From assembly GCA_037576215.1 (NCBI GenBank), contig JBANDB010000004.1:1922001-1986000 (forward strand): DNA of 64,000 bases, written 5' to 3'. The position numbers were made by a program, and so were the translations under genes. Origin of the DNA: Armillaria gallica. Taxonomy: Eukaryota; Basidiomycota; Agaricomycetes; Agaricales; Physalacriaceae. How positions within the stretch are numbered: position 1 is the stretch's first letter; every line of letters starts with the position of its first letter. Positions 1 through 11,550 of this stretch are shown here, piece by piece. The notes beneath the pieces were generated by a model. It worked only from the letters and a program-made list of their open reading frames with translations. It was not told the DNA's origin and did not search any database.

Positions 1-1110
1 GCCAAGATATTTCCGGCGTTAGGAGGATACTGAGTAGCTGTATTAGCTTGCAGAATTTGAAGGAATAATCAAAAGGTCTGCTCGCCTTTGGGCATTCGAG
101 AGCTCGAACGCTCCAGCATCATTTCGGGAGTATTGTAGACAGGTAACGTTGACCTGAAGAGTGCGCTGTGATAGCAGCGTCGCGACGAGAGGAACGGGGA
201 GAGGATGATGGTGGTTCCAGAAAGAGAGCGTATGGCGGCGTGACCGTGACGGACATCATCTTGGTCATCGACCACTACGGCGAGCAGACGCGTTCGTCGT
301 TGCGCTCGACTGCTGCGCCTCTGCATCTCAGAATTTGGTGTACTGTCTGCACTTGCTATATATTTGGCTTCTCTGTCGTCTTGTGCCCGTATTCACGACC
401 TGTGCATCAGTAGTGCTCGACACTATTTCTGCGACTATTCGCAGAGAATCATCATCCTTTTCAGGGACTGTCGCAGTGGTGCTGTTACCGGTGTAGCGGC
501 CTATTCTGTATGTGGCGAATAATTAATGCTGTCGGTGATGGGATCTAGATCTAAGCTAGTCCGGGGAGAAAGGTGAGCCCATTTTCCATTTCTTGTGTTT
601 CTTTCGCTCACGGAATCTGCAGAACATGAGATAATTTCTTATCATCTATGTCTTGAAGAGCCTCTGCTATTGACCATTTATACGACATTTACCGACTTGT
701 AAATATGCTTTCACCGGCGTGTTTCCTGGGGGGGACAGTTGGAAGGTGAACCGACCATGGTGCGTACACTGACTCTGCTCTTTCTCTGCGGTAACAGTTC
801 TTGACGTTTAGCTCTGCTCTACCCTATGGACCCCATCGTGAAACGGAAGCTGTTCAGAGGCGCTTAGATTGCTGCTGTTATGCCTAGAAGCAATCAATGG
901 AATGTTCGTCGCCACGCTGTGAAAGTGGCAATTCGTGTATTGGATTCATTCATAGGGAGTCTTGTCTCCTTCAAAAACAAGGCCTTCTTGTCCAGCTTCA
1001 TATACTCTCGAACGAAGACATGATCATTTTTTGTATTGTCCAACAAGGGAACCTCCCTTTCACACAAAGGCGTCTTACGACACACGGTTAAGCTCAAGTG
1101 GCGAAGGAGC
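1..1110. other. No gene recognised
   Basis: Short overlapping open frames occur on both strands, but none has a recognisable domain, and I could not join any of them by plausible short introns. The right end is the promoter side of the gene that starts near 1175. Confidence 0.5.
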
Positions 1111-1117
1111 TATATAA
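1111..1117 (+). promoter_or_regulatory. TATA box of the two-part unknown gene
   Basis: TATATAA lies 58 bases before the ATG at 1175 and 79 before the ATG at 1196. An ATG at 1118 touches the TATA box and so would lie upstream of the expected transcription start. This argues for 1175 or 1196 as the real start. Confidence 0.6.
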
Positions 1118-1174
1118 ATGGTGTTGCCCGTCGTCCTTCTTTATCCCACCACCATCATCATCCTAACCATCGCC

Positions 1175-2796
1175 ATGATAGTCCCTACCGATGAAATGCC
1201 ACTGGTTCATAGCGCAGCTCTTGCAGCACTGTCGCATTTCAGCATCATCAGTGTCCCTGCTGCTATCAGCGGAGATCTCGCCTGGTATCTGCTGCATGCC
1301 AGTAGATACATGAGGGTATGACATTCGGTTCTTCTATGGTAATCATTATTAACTCTCCTTCCAGTGGCGCCTCGACATTCACATCGAAGGTGATTGGGAA
1401 ACACTCCTCTCGGCTACGAACTCGCTCGCACACGCAGACCGCCGTTTCCGCATCGACACTACAGATTCCCCGAGATATACGCTCCTCGTGTACACGAGCA
1501 ACATCCAGAACCCAACAGGGATCGACCTCATCGACGAAGAGCCGCCGAATATCAATGAGCCACCATCCCAGCGACGAGTCGACTACTGCAAAGTGTTCTT
1601 CGACTGCGGTCTCGTCGGGACGCACAACTTCCTCAGCCCGACGACATTCCGCTCCTTCCCTTCCAGCTCCTTCTTCACCGTCGCATGCATGGATACAACT
1701 CGCCCCGCATCGTCGAATCACACGGAGAACGCAAGACTCGAATGAGCCACGATGTAGCCGCCATTGAATCCTACCTCGCCACAGACCCGAAACGAGAACC
1801 CTGGCTCATCCACTCCAACCGGCGACGCCCGTTCCTCCAATTCCTGACTGATATCTGCACCGCCCTCCCTCACGCAATCCCAGTAGTCGCTCGGTACCTC
1901 GCCTTATTGCCTCCCGGATACGCACTTCTCTCTTCTGCCCTCAAGGCTCCTCTCTTCGACGCGTACCTCCCTCTGACCAAAATACCCGTCGCTGCGAGGC
2001 GTGTGCCAGATAGCTTCTGCTGGACTGTAGATTCCCGTGAAGCAGAGGAGCAGTCGGAGCAACGCAGTGCCCTAGCACAGTCCCAGCTCCTTTTATCCGC
2101 CATACACCATCTGTCGATTCGTATCCGTGCTCTCGGGTACGCATGCTACCTCACTGGACCTGGCGACGTACCCTGGTACATCCTCGGGTATTCCGGACTC
2201 CCAGTGGTCAGTGATTCGTTCATCGACCATATCCCAAACTCATCTCTCTTTTTCAGGACTCCCGTATCCACTTCGCTGTCATCCCGGTCAACGAGGACTC
2301 CGATGCGGCGACTCTGCGGAAGCTGCTTTGCAAGGAAGGACTCCTGGTGAAACATCGCGGTGGCGGGTATGTCTTTTCCAAGAGGATTGAGCATGCTCGT
2401 TGGTGTTGCAGAGTCACCATCGAGCAAGCCAGTCTTCCTCCGGATGTCGAGGTGGGCGTCACAATGGACGGTATCCCCGTCTACAGCCCAGCTCACCTTG
2501 TCTTCGCCGAGCTTTCCGAATGCGCCAGGCTCGCTGACAAGTCCATGAAGAAAGGGCTCGCGGGAGGTCGGAAGGAGAACCAACTACTCAGGATCATCTC
2601 TGGATTGAAGGCCTTCGGACGGGCGAAGATGGATCTGCGTTCGGCGATTGTAGATGTTGAGAAGCGAGAGATCTTTGATAGGTTGGTGGTAGAGACGTGT
2701 GCTTCACATCCCGGGCTCACGGATGATTTTGCGGCTGTCGGTTTTCAGGAAGTTCTTGCCAAAGTGGACGATACCATGTGTTTGTCGGCGATTTAG
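1175..2796 (+). CDS. Unknown two-part protein, four-exon model
   Basis: Exons read as 1175-1315, 1365-1679, 1736-2206 and 2257-2796, about 488 aa. All three introns are phase 0 (49, 56 and 50 bp). Introns 1316-1364 (GTATG...CAG) and 2207-2256 (GTCAGT...CAG) are clear. The middle one, 1680-1735 (GTCGCA...CAAG), is weak; without it the frame changes between 1680 and 1740, so a frameshift is the alternative. I recognise it only as a type of conserved unknown protein found in agarics. Two internal segments look alike: 'ISGDLAWYLL' near the N terminus and 'GPGDVPWYILGY' in the third exon. Each is followed directly by a phase-0 intron and a charged/hydrophobic stretch. This suggests an internal duplication, perhaps two nucleotidyltransferase-like halves, though that fold is a guess. 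The C-terminal part (KREIFDRLVVETC) is well-ordered coding sequence. No signal peptide or membrane segment is seen. Confidence 0.72.
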
Positions 2797-5340
2797 ATTC
2801 ATAGATTCTAAATGTAACAGAAATATAGATGAATCGTGGATCGTGAATCAGCGAAGATCACATCGGCCCCGATTGCTGAATCTAACTTAAATCCAATCTG
2901 ACTCGTATGGCAAAATTTGGCTTTACTGTTCAACCAGATTCCGCTCAGTGGTCAGCTGAGGTACGTCTACCGTTGCTCTGTGTTCCTGGCGATTGATTGG
3001 GCGTTCAACTACGGTCACTCAAATTAAAGATCAACATGCTTCATAGACCTCCTACAAGGTAGTTCTTTCTCCCTCGGTTTCGCGCACTGCAATGATATTT
3101 CCGGTATAGACAGTAAATATTGAAAACTGGTTCCTGCTTTTGAGACGAGATGGTGGTCGGAGGCATATATATGCCAATTATATCCGCGTACTTTCATTAT
3201 CCTTCATCTGCGGCTGCCTTTCACTGATCCGGTTACCTTGTTGTAGCATATCTCGCTATTTTTTACGTTGGCAGATCCTGCAAGGCTGACGGCACCTGTT
3301 GAAGACGTTGACATTCATTCCGATCCTTCCGTCCGACTATTCAACACCTGTCATGACGCTACAGGTCACCGAGCCAACTCCCTCTTCTCACATACCTTTT
3401 CTGTCGAAGATGGCTTATGGGGCCAGTAGGCGGGGAGATTTCGGATCCCAAATTTCGCCGTCATAAATGTCGCTGAGTTACTTTTCCCAACGACTATTTC
3501 ATGAGGCTGCTCCACCGCTTTCTTTTCATTTGGCGCGGGCTCCTCCTTCTTATAAATGTTTTGGCTTAATATTCTAGGCCATTGATAGACTAATAAAGTG
3601 TTATATTATCCATATTAATTCTGCGTTCGGATACACTACTATTTTAGACATGAGTACACAGTCATTCATACTATCCGGCGCAAATGAAAGTTCGTTGCAG
3701 ATATGTCTACGTTATGGTATTATGGTGCGCACATCATTACGATGTTCCATTTCATAGTCCATGAGAGTGTTTGGAGCACGAAATCGAAACACCTAATCAA
3801 AGCATCCTGATCTCATGTGGAAAGAAGAGGCGATCAAGCATGCAGACACAACTGAAATAGACATACCTCCGACTAACATCCCGTCTTAATAACTAGAATG
3901 GTAATTTAATTTCTACTTACTATACCTGAAATCTCATTCAGCGAAACGAAATGAACAGGTCTACTTTGACCCTTCTTTTGACTGGATGGATGGATGCAGG
4001 TAATTTGAGTGAAACCCCAACTTGAGCACAACTCATTCACTTTTTACAGAATATATGGACGCTCTCCGCGTTGAAACACTCAAGTGATGCTGCGAAAGTC
4101 TAATCCGAATGTAGAGGCTTGCGTAACCTAGAGTGAATTCATTCCAAAGAGCCTAGAGCGATTGAAAGCTACGCCCTTCTCTGCAAAGCGCTGAATGCAT
4201 ATCGGCACCAAACCATCACGACGGCGGATCACGAAGGCGACCGACTCGGATAAGTAGTGACAGATAATCTGTAACAGAACGGAGGTGTGACTTAAAATGT
4301 TGGATGATTGGCTGTGCTATGTTAGAGCATTTGTGCTCTTTTCTTCCTTGAAAATGACGGGCACATCTTGCCAGAACATTGCCACAAGTGCGCACGCGAA
4401 AGAACGACTCGCCCGAAGCAGCAGTCCCGATGTGATCAGGCCACATGCCGAGAAATGACGCATCGGCCCGGTGCCGCAATTGCCGAAACTTTTTTTGCAC
4501 GTCCATGACCATTGACCACGGCCTTGTACTTGGGCAACCTCGACGAGTCCCGTGCCTCTGAAACACTGTATATTTAGGAACATGATGCCAATGTAAGGCA
4601 GCTAGTGGACCAGTATTTCCAGATGTGGGTGCGCAGGCTGCCATCCGACTCGGAGTCGGTGATGCTGCCTAATGCAGCCTCTACGTTTACTAATCATGCA
4701 TTGAAAGCAATTTGTTGCGTCTTGCTCCCCATCACAGTGGTTCGTACTCTTCAGTCCTCTTGACCTTGTTTATTTTAGCGACTGTTTGTAGGTCTATAGC
4801 GATCAAGAATCGTGGACGTCTTGCCTCCATGCTGCCGCAAACCTAACACTGGCACTTGCTATATGATAATCTATTACTTCCCCAGCGGCCAGTAATTATT
4901 TTCGTCTTAGGATCAATCCACCATGTCGTTATCAGAACTTGATACCGGGCTCTACCGAGACTGATTCCTTCATCAGCCTCCGCGACCACCTGCTCTCCTC
5001 GAGTCCCCTTGATCGGACCTAGAAGATAAGAACCAGTACGTCTACGGCATTCGAACACGCTTTCGATCGCTGGCCGTGGGTTGCAAACGGATACTTCTCA
5101 CTGGTTGCAACAAGCTAAAGATATCCCTGGAAAATCGACACGGAAATCGCCTTTTGGCTCATCCTACTCCGTTGGAATACCGCCTCTACAAAGCATAGCC
5201 AGGGCTGCTTCTGGATGCATTGGTGACCAGCAGCGATAGCTACGGTGCTAAGTACTCTGTCCGCTGGAGAGGTTCACCTTGTCTTTTGCCCGATCTCAAT
5301 CTTTTCCCATTTTAAGCAGTACTACCTCATCGATTCCCTG
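2797..5340. other. No gene recognised, 2.5 kb
   Basis: Only short random-looking open frames occur, including a 142-residue one on the minus strand at 4216-4644 with no domain and no splice partners. AT-rich stretches lie around 3540-3660 and 3880-3950. I see nothing repeated or structured. Confidence 0.5.
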
Positions 5341-5359
5341 AGTTCCCTGATCTACTCGT

Positions 5360-5640
5360 ATTGTTTCGGATAGCGGTGGCTTTGTTGGATCTCACGCTTC
5401 TTCGATCTGCCTACAGCTATACATCCCTAGTGCAGCGATCGTCTGCATCTTCCGTGACGACTGTCTTTCTACCCTCTACTACTACCGTATTAGAAGTATC
5501 ACACGTTTCTCGTGTTGGGTGCATGCTTGAACCTCTCAACAATCCTGCGAACCGGATCTCCAGAAAACAACGGAGAATGGTCAGCTGCTCCCGATCCTCC
5601 TTTCTTCTTCGCCAGAGTCAACGGGGTAAGCACCTTTGTT
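5360..5640 (+). pseudogene. Ser/Thr-rich exon relic, copy 1
   Basis: The stretch reads as a Val/Thr/Ser-rich segment (SSVTTVFLPSTTTV). In a second frame it reads 'LRTGSPENNGEW', ending at a possible donor GTAAGCAC near 5630. It aligns base by base with 7845-7890: CTCAACAATCCTGCGAACC against ATCAACAAGCCTACGAAAC, then GGATCWCCAGAWAACAAC in both. The two copies do not share an uninterrupted frame, so at least one is decayed. The family is unknown; the composition resembles secreted or wall-linked Ser/Thr-rich fungal proteins. Confidence 0.4.
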
Positions 5641-5819
5641 TCAGCATTTTCGTGTCGCTGTGTTTGACACTCGCCTTCTCAGAAGTTCCGACTCTACACG
5701 AGTTTGAATTGAAGCCCAGTACTTTGTCCCCGTCCAAATTAGATATTCTTGGCGATGTAAAGTGCAAAGTGAGTATGCAAGACAAGTATTCTTCGTCCTT
5801 CGGCGAGCATACTCGCTAG

Positions 5820-6960
5820 AAGCATTGTTTGTGTGCGTCTTTGCTCAGAGTTTCAGTCGTTCTAGACGTGTCCCTGAAGTATTTCATAGTCATATCCTGC
5901 CCATTTCCACCCCGAGAATAGTTTCATAACCGCGGACATGAAACCGTTCAACGACCTGTGCTTTTTTGTGCATTCTTTGCGAGCTTTGGCAGATCAAGAA
6001 TTCTACCATTATCACTGGCTACAGTTGGAGAGCGCCCTGGCATCACCATGTTAGTGGTGTTCAATAAGGGACTGGTGGGTCGAGCGCTTGGAGGAGGTTT
6101 GGTGTTGTTCAGCTGTTATGTCAATCTGTTGTCTCTCCCGTCTCTTGTGTTCTTGTGCTAAATATTAAATTTAGTCGTTGAAGACAAATCTCAGCTGCAA
6201 GTCCAATGGGCGCGATAAACCCTAACTAACCACTGCTACGTGAATTGTGGAATATCACATTTCATGTAACCTAGGCGCCGCTTCCGGACTGTTTATGTCG
6301 ACAATCAGGATACGTGTCGTCACAATAAACCTGTGTAACAAAGGAAGGGGCTGCGATACGATTTCGAAGGGCAGTGTTTGGTGGAGAGCATATGTTGGGT
6401 ATGATTATTTCCTATCAATGATACAAGGAATTACGGTCCGAGATCCGAGGAGAACAGCGTAAAGACCATCGACGCTACATAACTTCGGCAAATTTCGGTA
6501 TGATGATATCTTTTCCTTCTTTGATTTACTTAAATTTGAGTTCACGTTGTTAGATCTGTTCTCCTGGAATCTCCGCCCATGGTCGAACCCATCAACCCCA
6601 CAAGAAACGATATTCAGCCAATGACCGCACGTCTTGATCATGCTCGATCATTGGCCACGACACATACACGACTTCCGACAAACCTCCGAACTTTTTGCGC
6701 TGCAGCTTGCCGAGTCGCGATCATAAGCAAAGGACACAGTTGGGACACAGCTCCAGTGCTCTACTGTGTACGCAGTTCTGCTGTTCATGTTTTGCATGCC
6801 CACCTACCGTCGCCTTGAGTGCTTCAGAATCAGCAGTCGCAGTATTGTCTTTGAAGCAACGCGACTTCACTATATATCGCGTACCCCTCCACTCCACCGT
6901 TGGACGTCGGCTGCATCAATCAAAGGACCGTGATTTTGCTCTCGATTGCGCGAGAATTCC
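5820..6960. other. No gene recognised
   Basis: No domain, repeat or convincing splice chain was seen. Confidence 0.45.
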
Positions 6961-6983
6961 CCGGATCTTCATCGATCATCTCA

Positions 6984-7158
6984 TGTCCCGACACCGCCTC
7001 TCTGTAAGCACACTAGTCCCCTTAGGGTGTGGAACAATGACTTACGGCTTACAAAATAGTAGGCGCCGTCGCGCATCAAAACGCCGAAAAGAAGGAGAGT
7101 CGTCAGGGAAGTGTGTAGTCCCTACGAGAACTCTCCAGTGGTGCCATCAGTGGATCAA
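6984..7158 (+). pseudogene. Short basic exon pair, possible gene start
   Basis: ATG at 6984 gives MSRHRLS. An intron GTAAGC...ATAGTAG (7005-7063) then leads to a basic stretch (APSRIKTPKRRRVVREV...) that ends at the donor GTATGTCG near 7159. The third exon, after CCATAG at 7215, meets a stop after five codons. This may be a very short protein, or the first exons of a decayed gene that continues into the Ser/Thr-rich relics downstream. No family is recognised. Confidence 0.35.
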
Positions 7159-7453
7159 GTATGTCGTCATCTATTTTTCATTTCGTTCCTTTTAAGTACT
7201 GACTTCTTCCCATAGACATCAACAAACAGTTGATCGTGGTTCAATTCGTAGTTCTAGGGTCGCAAAATGCCGATAATTTTTTGAGCGAAACGACATGGGA
7301 AGGTTCAGTTGGAATGACGCTTTCGTGGCCTCTAGTGGCCAGATCCACTGTGGTACGATTCAGTTCCTGCTTGGACTCGCCGATCTCATCGCTTCTTTAC
7401 AGTCAGGCCAACTGCCACAAGAATTTGGATACTTATCCCGTAGCCTAGACCTG

Positions 7454-7518
7454 TAACCGATCGTCTCTAGTGGGAGGAAAGTTCGTAATCAATACCTCCC
7501 ACTGGAGACGATCGGTTA
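7454..7518. repeat. Near-perfect 24-bp inverted repeat (hairpin)
   Basis: The left arm is 7454-7477 (TAACCGATCGTCTC..GGGAGG) and the right arm is 7495-7518. They are reverse complements with one mismatch in 24 positions, separated by a 17-base loop. It lies between decayed exons and belongs to no coding frame I trust. It could be a foldback transposon remnant, a palindromic breakpoint or an RNA hairpin. Confidence 0.9.
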
Positions 7519-7599
7519 TACGTCTACCATGTTGCAATGTCATCCTTATGACCTACCTGTTCTCATGTCTGTTCAACGCATCTCCACCATGGATATCCA

Positions 7600-7932
7600 T
7601 CGTGTCTTGCTCTCTACTGTTCTTCTTCCATCCCAAATCTTACTACTCCACCAATTCCACGCTATAGCTCTCCAAGCTCTTCGCGTTATCGCGGAGGGCG
7701 GCCTCTATCTCACACTTTGTCGATCTGCTTGCAGCAAGCCATATCCCGTGGTGATCATCACTATTTTTTGCGGAAACGACCTTACTACCTCTACAACCAC
7801 CAACACATTAGCGCGCTTTTCGCGGTAGGGTCGCTCCTGGATCTATCAACAAGCCTACGAAACGGATCACCAGATAACAACCGAACCATAACTCAATTGT
7901 TACGACAGTCCTCGTTCAGCGCGTGCTGTTAA
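7600..7932 (+). pseudogene. Ser/Thr-rich exon relic, copy 2
   Basis: This is the counterpart of the 5.4-kb relic. The match is strongest at 7845-7890, which reads 'LRNGSPDNNRT' where copy 1 reads 'LRTGSPENNGEW'. A Thr-rich segment (DLTTSTTTNTL) precedes it, as in copy 1, but in a different frame from the conserved block. A phase change has therefore occurred, and I treat it as a relic. Confidence 0.4.
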
Positions 7933-9610
7933 GAGTTCACACGCATGATTGTGCTATCAGCAAATGCACTTGTGGATATCGAATCAAAGACGGCACTCTC
8001 CTTACTCTAGAACATGGTCTGTATTATCTCGCTCATCTCCATCACCGCGGCTCCTGGGGGACGGACGCTATTCGGATGGGTATAGTGACTATCATGAGGA
8101 GCCTTCGATGGGCCAAGGAGTCGTTACTGAATGGCTCTTTCTTACTATCAACGTTGAACGGTGCATGGAGAATCACTATCGGAAGGCGAAATTTTAGCTA
8201 CAGAAGTCCATGGTGTGTATGGAATTCTGCTCGTCTCATCTCTGCTTACGACATTCTCTCAGAGTCGCCTCACATAGCTCCAACAGCTGCAAGGATCCAC
8301 CGAGCCCCGATACTGGTGCTCAGTCCCCCTTTCCACATCCAGAATTTCATCATCCGGAGTCCGATAATCAGGTACGTGCACCCTTTCATTCCACCCTTCT
8401 TCTGATCTGTATGTCTTGGAAGATTGGGTTCCTTTCCTAATATACTCCGTGGTAACGTCATTTTAATTGGCTAGTACAGCTGCTTCGCATGCGCGTTATA
8501 CGCTGGCAGCAATCCAGTCCTGTTTAGGTGATAATTCAAGCGTACGAGTCAGGACGCAAGAAAATATAGACGATACGGCTCGTTGTAAGCAAGGTCAGTT
8601 GCCATTCGGAAGCTGGCATGAGTTGGGTAGGTATTGAGTTATCGTTGTAAGCAAGGATTACTAGATGAATTCAATTCCGAAAAGTAAAGTGCGTAGTCAC
8701 TGAAACTCTATGGTTCGTTTTCCACTATTCTTTAGGCTGGTGTTTAGTGTACTGCCCAGATCGTCGACTATTACAGGAATAGGGACGCTATTTTGGGGGC
8801 GACGGGTATTTTGGAAGGCACTGGCATCATGTACGTGTGTATGTTCAATCAAACGCGGCGGAAGGAGTAGCAGTACCCACTGATTCGGAGTGACAACCAT
8901 CTCAAGGTGTAAGATGATCTTTTGAGTTGGGAATTAGCTCATATTTCTCTCAGACTCGGCACATGTACAGAAGAACAAAAATGTGCGATTCATCATCTAT
9001 CTAATCATGATATGATATTCCGAGGATCATTGTACTTCTATCTTTGTGGAGTTAAATTCATTTGTGATCTTCGTGTGCCTCGGTGTTCCCGGAACCCGGA
9101 TGTTATTGATTCAACTAACGTCTACCACGTTGTTTCCACGAATACCTTAGAGGCGCCTAGATAATTCAAAGTGAGGCAACTGGCCTGTCTCGATGCAAAC
9201 GCCTTTCCTTTCCACACCCCCGCATATTTGTCCCAGCATTGAAAATGGGAAATAGGACGTACATCTGCCTCTCTCGTCCTGAGTATTCAGACAGTTGAAA
9301 CTTCATCCTCGGGACTTGTCCTATTGTGTTGATTTTTTCCCTTTCTCTCGTGGTATACATTGTGGTTTTGGTATTGTCAGTGTATGATCCCAATTCTGGA
9401 TTCGAGGTATGAGAACCACCAGGCCCGAGGATAATTGACGTGTGAGGGGTTGAATATTTAAAGGAAACTGGGAGAGAATGGGATTGTCAGTGGATGAACT
9501 CCCGTTCAAACCAAGGCAGCGAGCGTGACGAAAACGAGAATCGCAAAGACAAGGTGGTAGAGGAAGAAAGATCGGGCCGAAGATAGCCGATTTACGTTAT
9601 ATTGTTTCAT
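7933..9610. other. Mostly empty, possible decayed exon near 8.06-8.37 kb
   Basis: A stretch at 8060-8130 reads GRYSDGYSDYHEE. Another reads PHPEFHHPESDNQ and ends at the donor GTACGTGC near 8372. They resemble the exon at 9.75-9.86 kb in Tyr/Asp content and position. There is no continuous frame. The rest, 8380-9610, shows nothing. Confidence 0.3.
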
Positions 9611-9744
9611 CAAACCAATGCGATTTGAACGCGATATCGATGCGGCCTTCTACCGAAACCACGAGCCATGAAACGGCCAACTCTTACGGAACCGATTACA
9701 CTTCAGAGATACCGATTGCTGCGTCTCTTGATGGCCGGCCCTCC

Positions 9745-9860
9745 ATAGGTCTCCATTCAATTCGTATTGGACGGTCGAATGCTATGGTGCATATGACTAT
9801 CTCCTCCTGGATGATGCTACCACTTACTATCCTCAGGCTCCGGTGCTCGAACCAGATAAT
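9745..9860 (+). pseudogene. Tyr/Asp-rich exon-like segment
   Basis: One frame reads NSYWTVECYGAYDYLLLDD and continues through TTYYPQAPVLEPDN. It stops exactly at a donor-like GTGAGC at 9861, which is good exon character. No start codon, partner exon or family was found. It is probably a remnant of the same decayed Ser/Thr-rich locus. Confidence 0.3.
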
Positions 9861-9899
9861 GTGAGCACAAATGCCGGCGCGTCTTAACCACTTTTTCCT

Positions 9900-11450
9900 G
9901 CGATTCAGTCGGCTTTCGGTCCCTTTATTGGAGTAACGACTGTGTAATCAATGTATGTCGATAAGCCACACCAGGCACTCATACGAAGAGCGACCATCCC
10001 TGGGCCCCAGCCATTGACACGAAGGTGACGTTCCGAATTACTGTATTCGTATTGCAAGGGGACCCTTTGCTAGGTTTCGCTCAGCTGCGGCTCCCCGATA
10101 CTCGCTTCACAAGACTGTCACACATCCACGGTAGCAGTTTGTGTTCAAAAGCCCTAGTCACAGCACACTTTAATCGGTGTTTCAACTACCTGCGTCATGA
10201 CTCGAGGTTCTAGTTCTCGGCACACCTTGTACGTGGCCTTTCGAACATCTTTCATTTTAAACTGGCTACGGTGTTACAACAGAACCTCGCGGTAAGCGGA
10301 TCCATGACCCAGGGTATTCCAATGCCTTGGCCTCAAGGTCTTCTGGCGTCGCAGCTCTGGTAATGGGACACGCTCGACCGCAACTGCAATTGTTCAATGT
10401 CCCGAAACTGCGTAGATGGTACTTTGAGATGGCCACATATAAGCAACGATCGGTGTCGATCCGCTGTTTGTCCGGTTTTCTGATGACTACTTCAGTCCGA
10501 CGATACTTGCCCGGGTGTCTTTCCCGTTCATGCTGTAGTTGAGTATGCTAGCCAGAGAAAAGTGACAGCTCGAATTCGAAAAGGTGTCAGTCATCCAGAT
10601 AACCGAGTTCGACGAAGTAATAAGTCCCAGTCTGACTTACAGAACCCGGCCCTCTCGAGTCTCTTTTGCAGATATGTTTGATGGTTTTGGGGATTTTTAA
10701 CTTTCAATGACATGTTCTGAAGATAGTGTGTTAATACGAGGCCATTAACTGACGCCAAATCCGAAAGTATTCTTCGCGTCCTCAAAAGGAGCCAGTGTTC
10801 GACGACCGGCTTTCAAATCTAAGCTCCTATTGCTCAGGAACCCGCCGGCAAGGTCGGTAAGAGGCTGTGCTCCTGCTTGTCTTCGTTGTCTTGAGCGCGA
10901 ACGAGCTTGGAACAAGCTTCAAATGGCCTTTGCTTGGATATATTCCATACCAATCAGTGCTGGGGCAAGCTTCAGGTATGGCTTCAGTCGACGTGGAAGA
11001 TACAGCGTTCTCATTCGTACCTCCAGACCTGCATCCAAATTTTTGTTCTCTTCGGACGTAACAGCTGGCGGCCTCAATGCCAACGTTTATCCTCAATGGA
11101 GTCTCCGAGACCAAGTTCTCTCAGAAATTTTTTCCTTCGCCGAAAACCGCTGATGGCGTCTCCTAATCTGTGGCATAAATCCACGGCATACGCTCTTCGC
11201 TCAAGCATGCTTTAACGCCTAAAGCTTCCGCACTCACTTACATAGAACACACAGTTCAACATCTCCTGGCACGAACTAAGCGACCGTTGAATGGATGCAC
11301 GAAATCAGTGCTTTTCTCTCCATCACGGCAGTGTGGGTCCAAGCATAACATTGTTTCTTTGTTTTGGTGATCCGGTCATTCAATGATAGAGGGTATTGTT
11401 CGAGTGGCATCTACTAAAATGGCAAGAGGCTTTGAACAGAGCCAACGAGA
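9900..11450. other. No complete gene; one F-box-like fragment
   Basis: Around 11090-11150 the plus strand reads SLRDQVLSEIFSFAENR, which resembles an F-box core helix (V-L-S-E-I-F-S-F-A). It is followed by a TGA and, in another frame, by NLWHKSTAYALRSSML. It looks like a broken F-box exon. The rest of the interval shows nothing. Confidence 0.35.
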
Positions 11451-11467
11451 ATGCATGAATGAGGACC

Positions 11468-11476
11468 TATATAAAG
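11468..11476 (+). promoter_or_regulatory. TATA box of the six-exon zinc-finger gene
   Basis: TATATAAAG lies 75 bases before the ATG at 11551, a normal distance for a basidiomycete promoter. Confidence 0.6.
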
Positions 11477-11550
11477 GGTGGTATCGGCTGGACTGTATCC
11501 TCCCACCTCCCGTATTGTGGACTAGTTTTCTCTTGCATTATTTTTACGCG

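Noticed and set aside
1266..1721. 151-residue minus-strand frame
   Set aside because: It is antisense to the second exon of the unknown gene, whose frame is supported by splice phase and composition.
4216..4644. 142-residue minus-strand frame
   Set aside because: No domain, no splice partner, no promoter, and overlapping frames of similar quality; consistent with chance.
7923..8405. 160-residue plus-strand frame
   Set aside because: Low-quality composition; it crosses better-supported exon-like segments in other frames and has no family.
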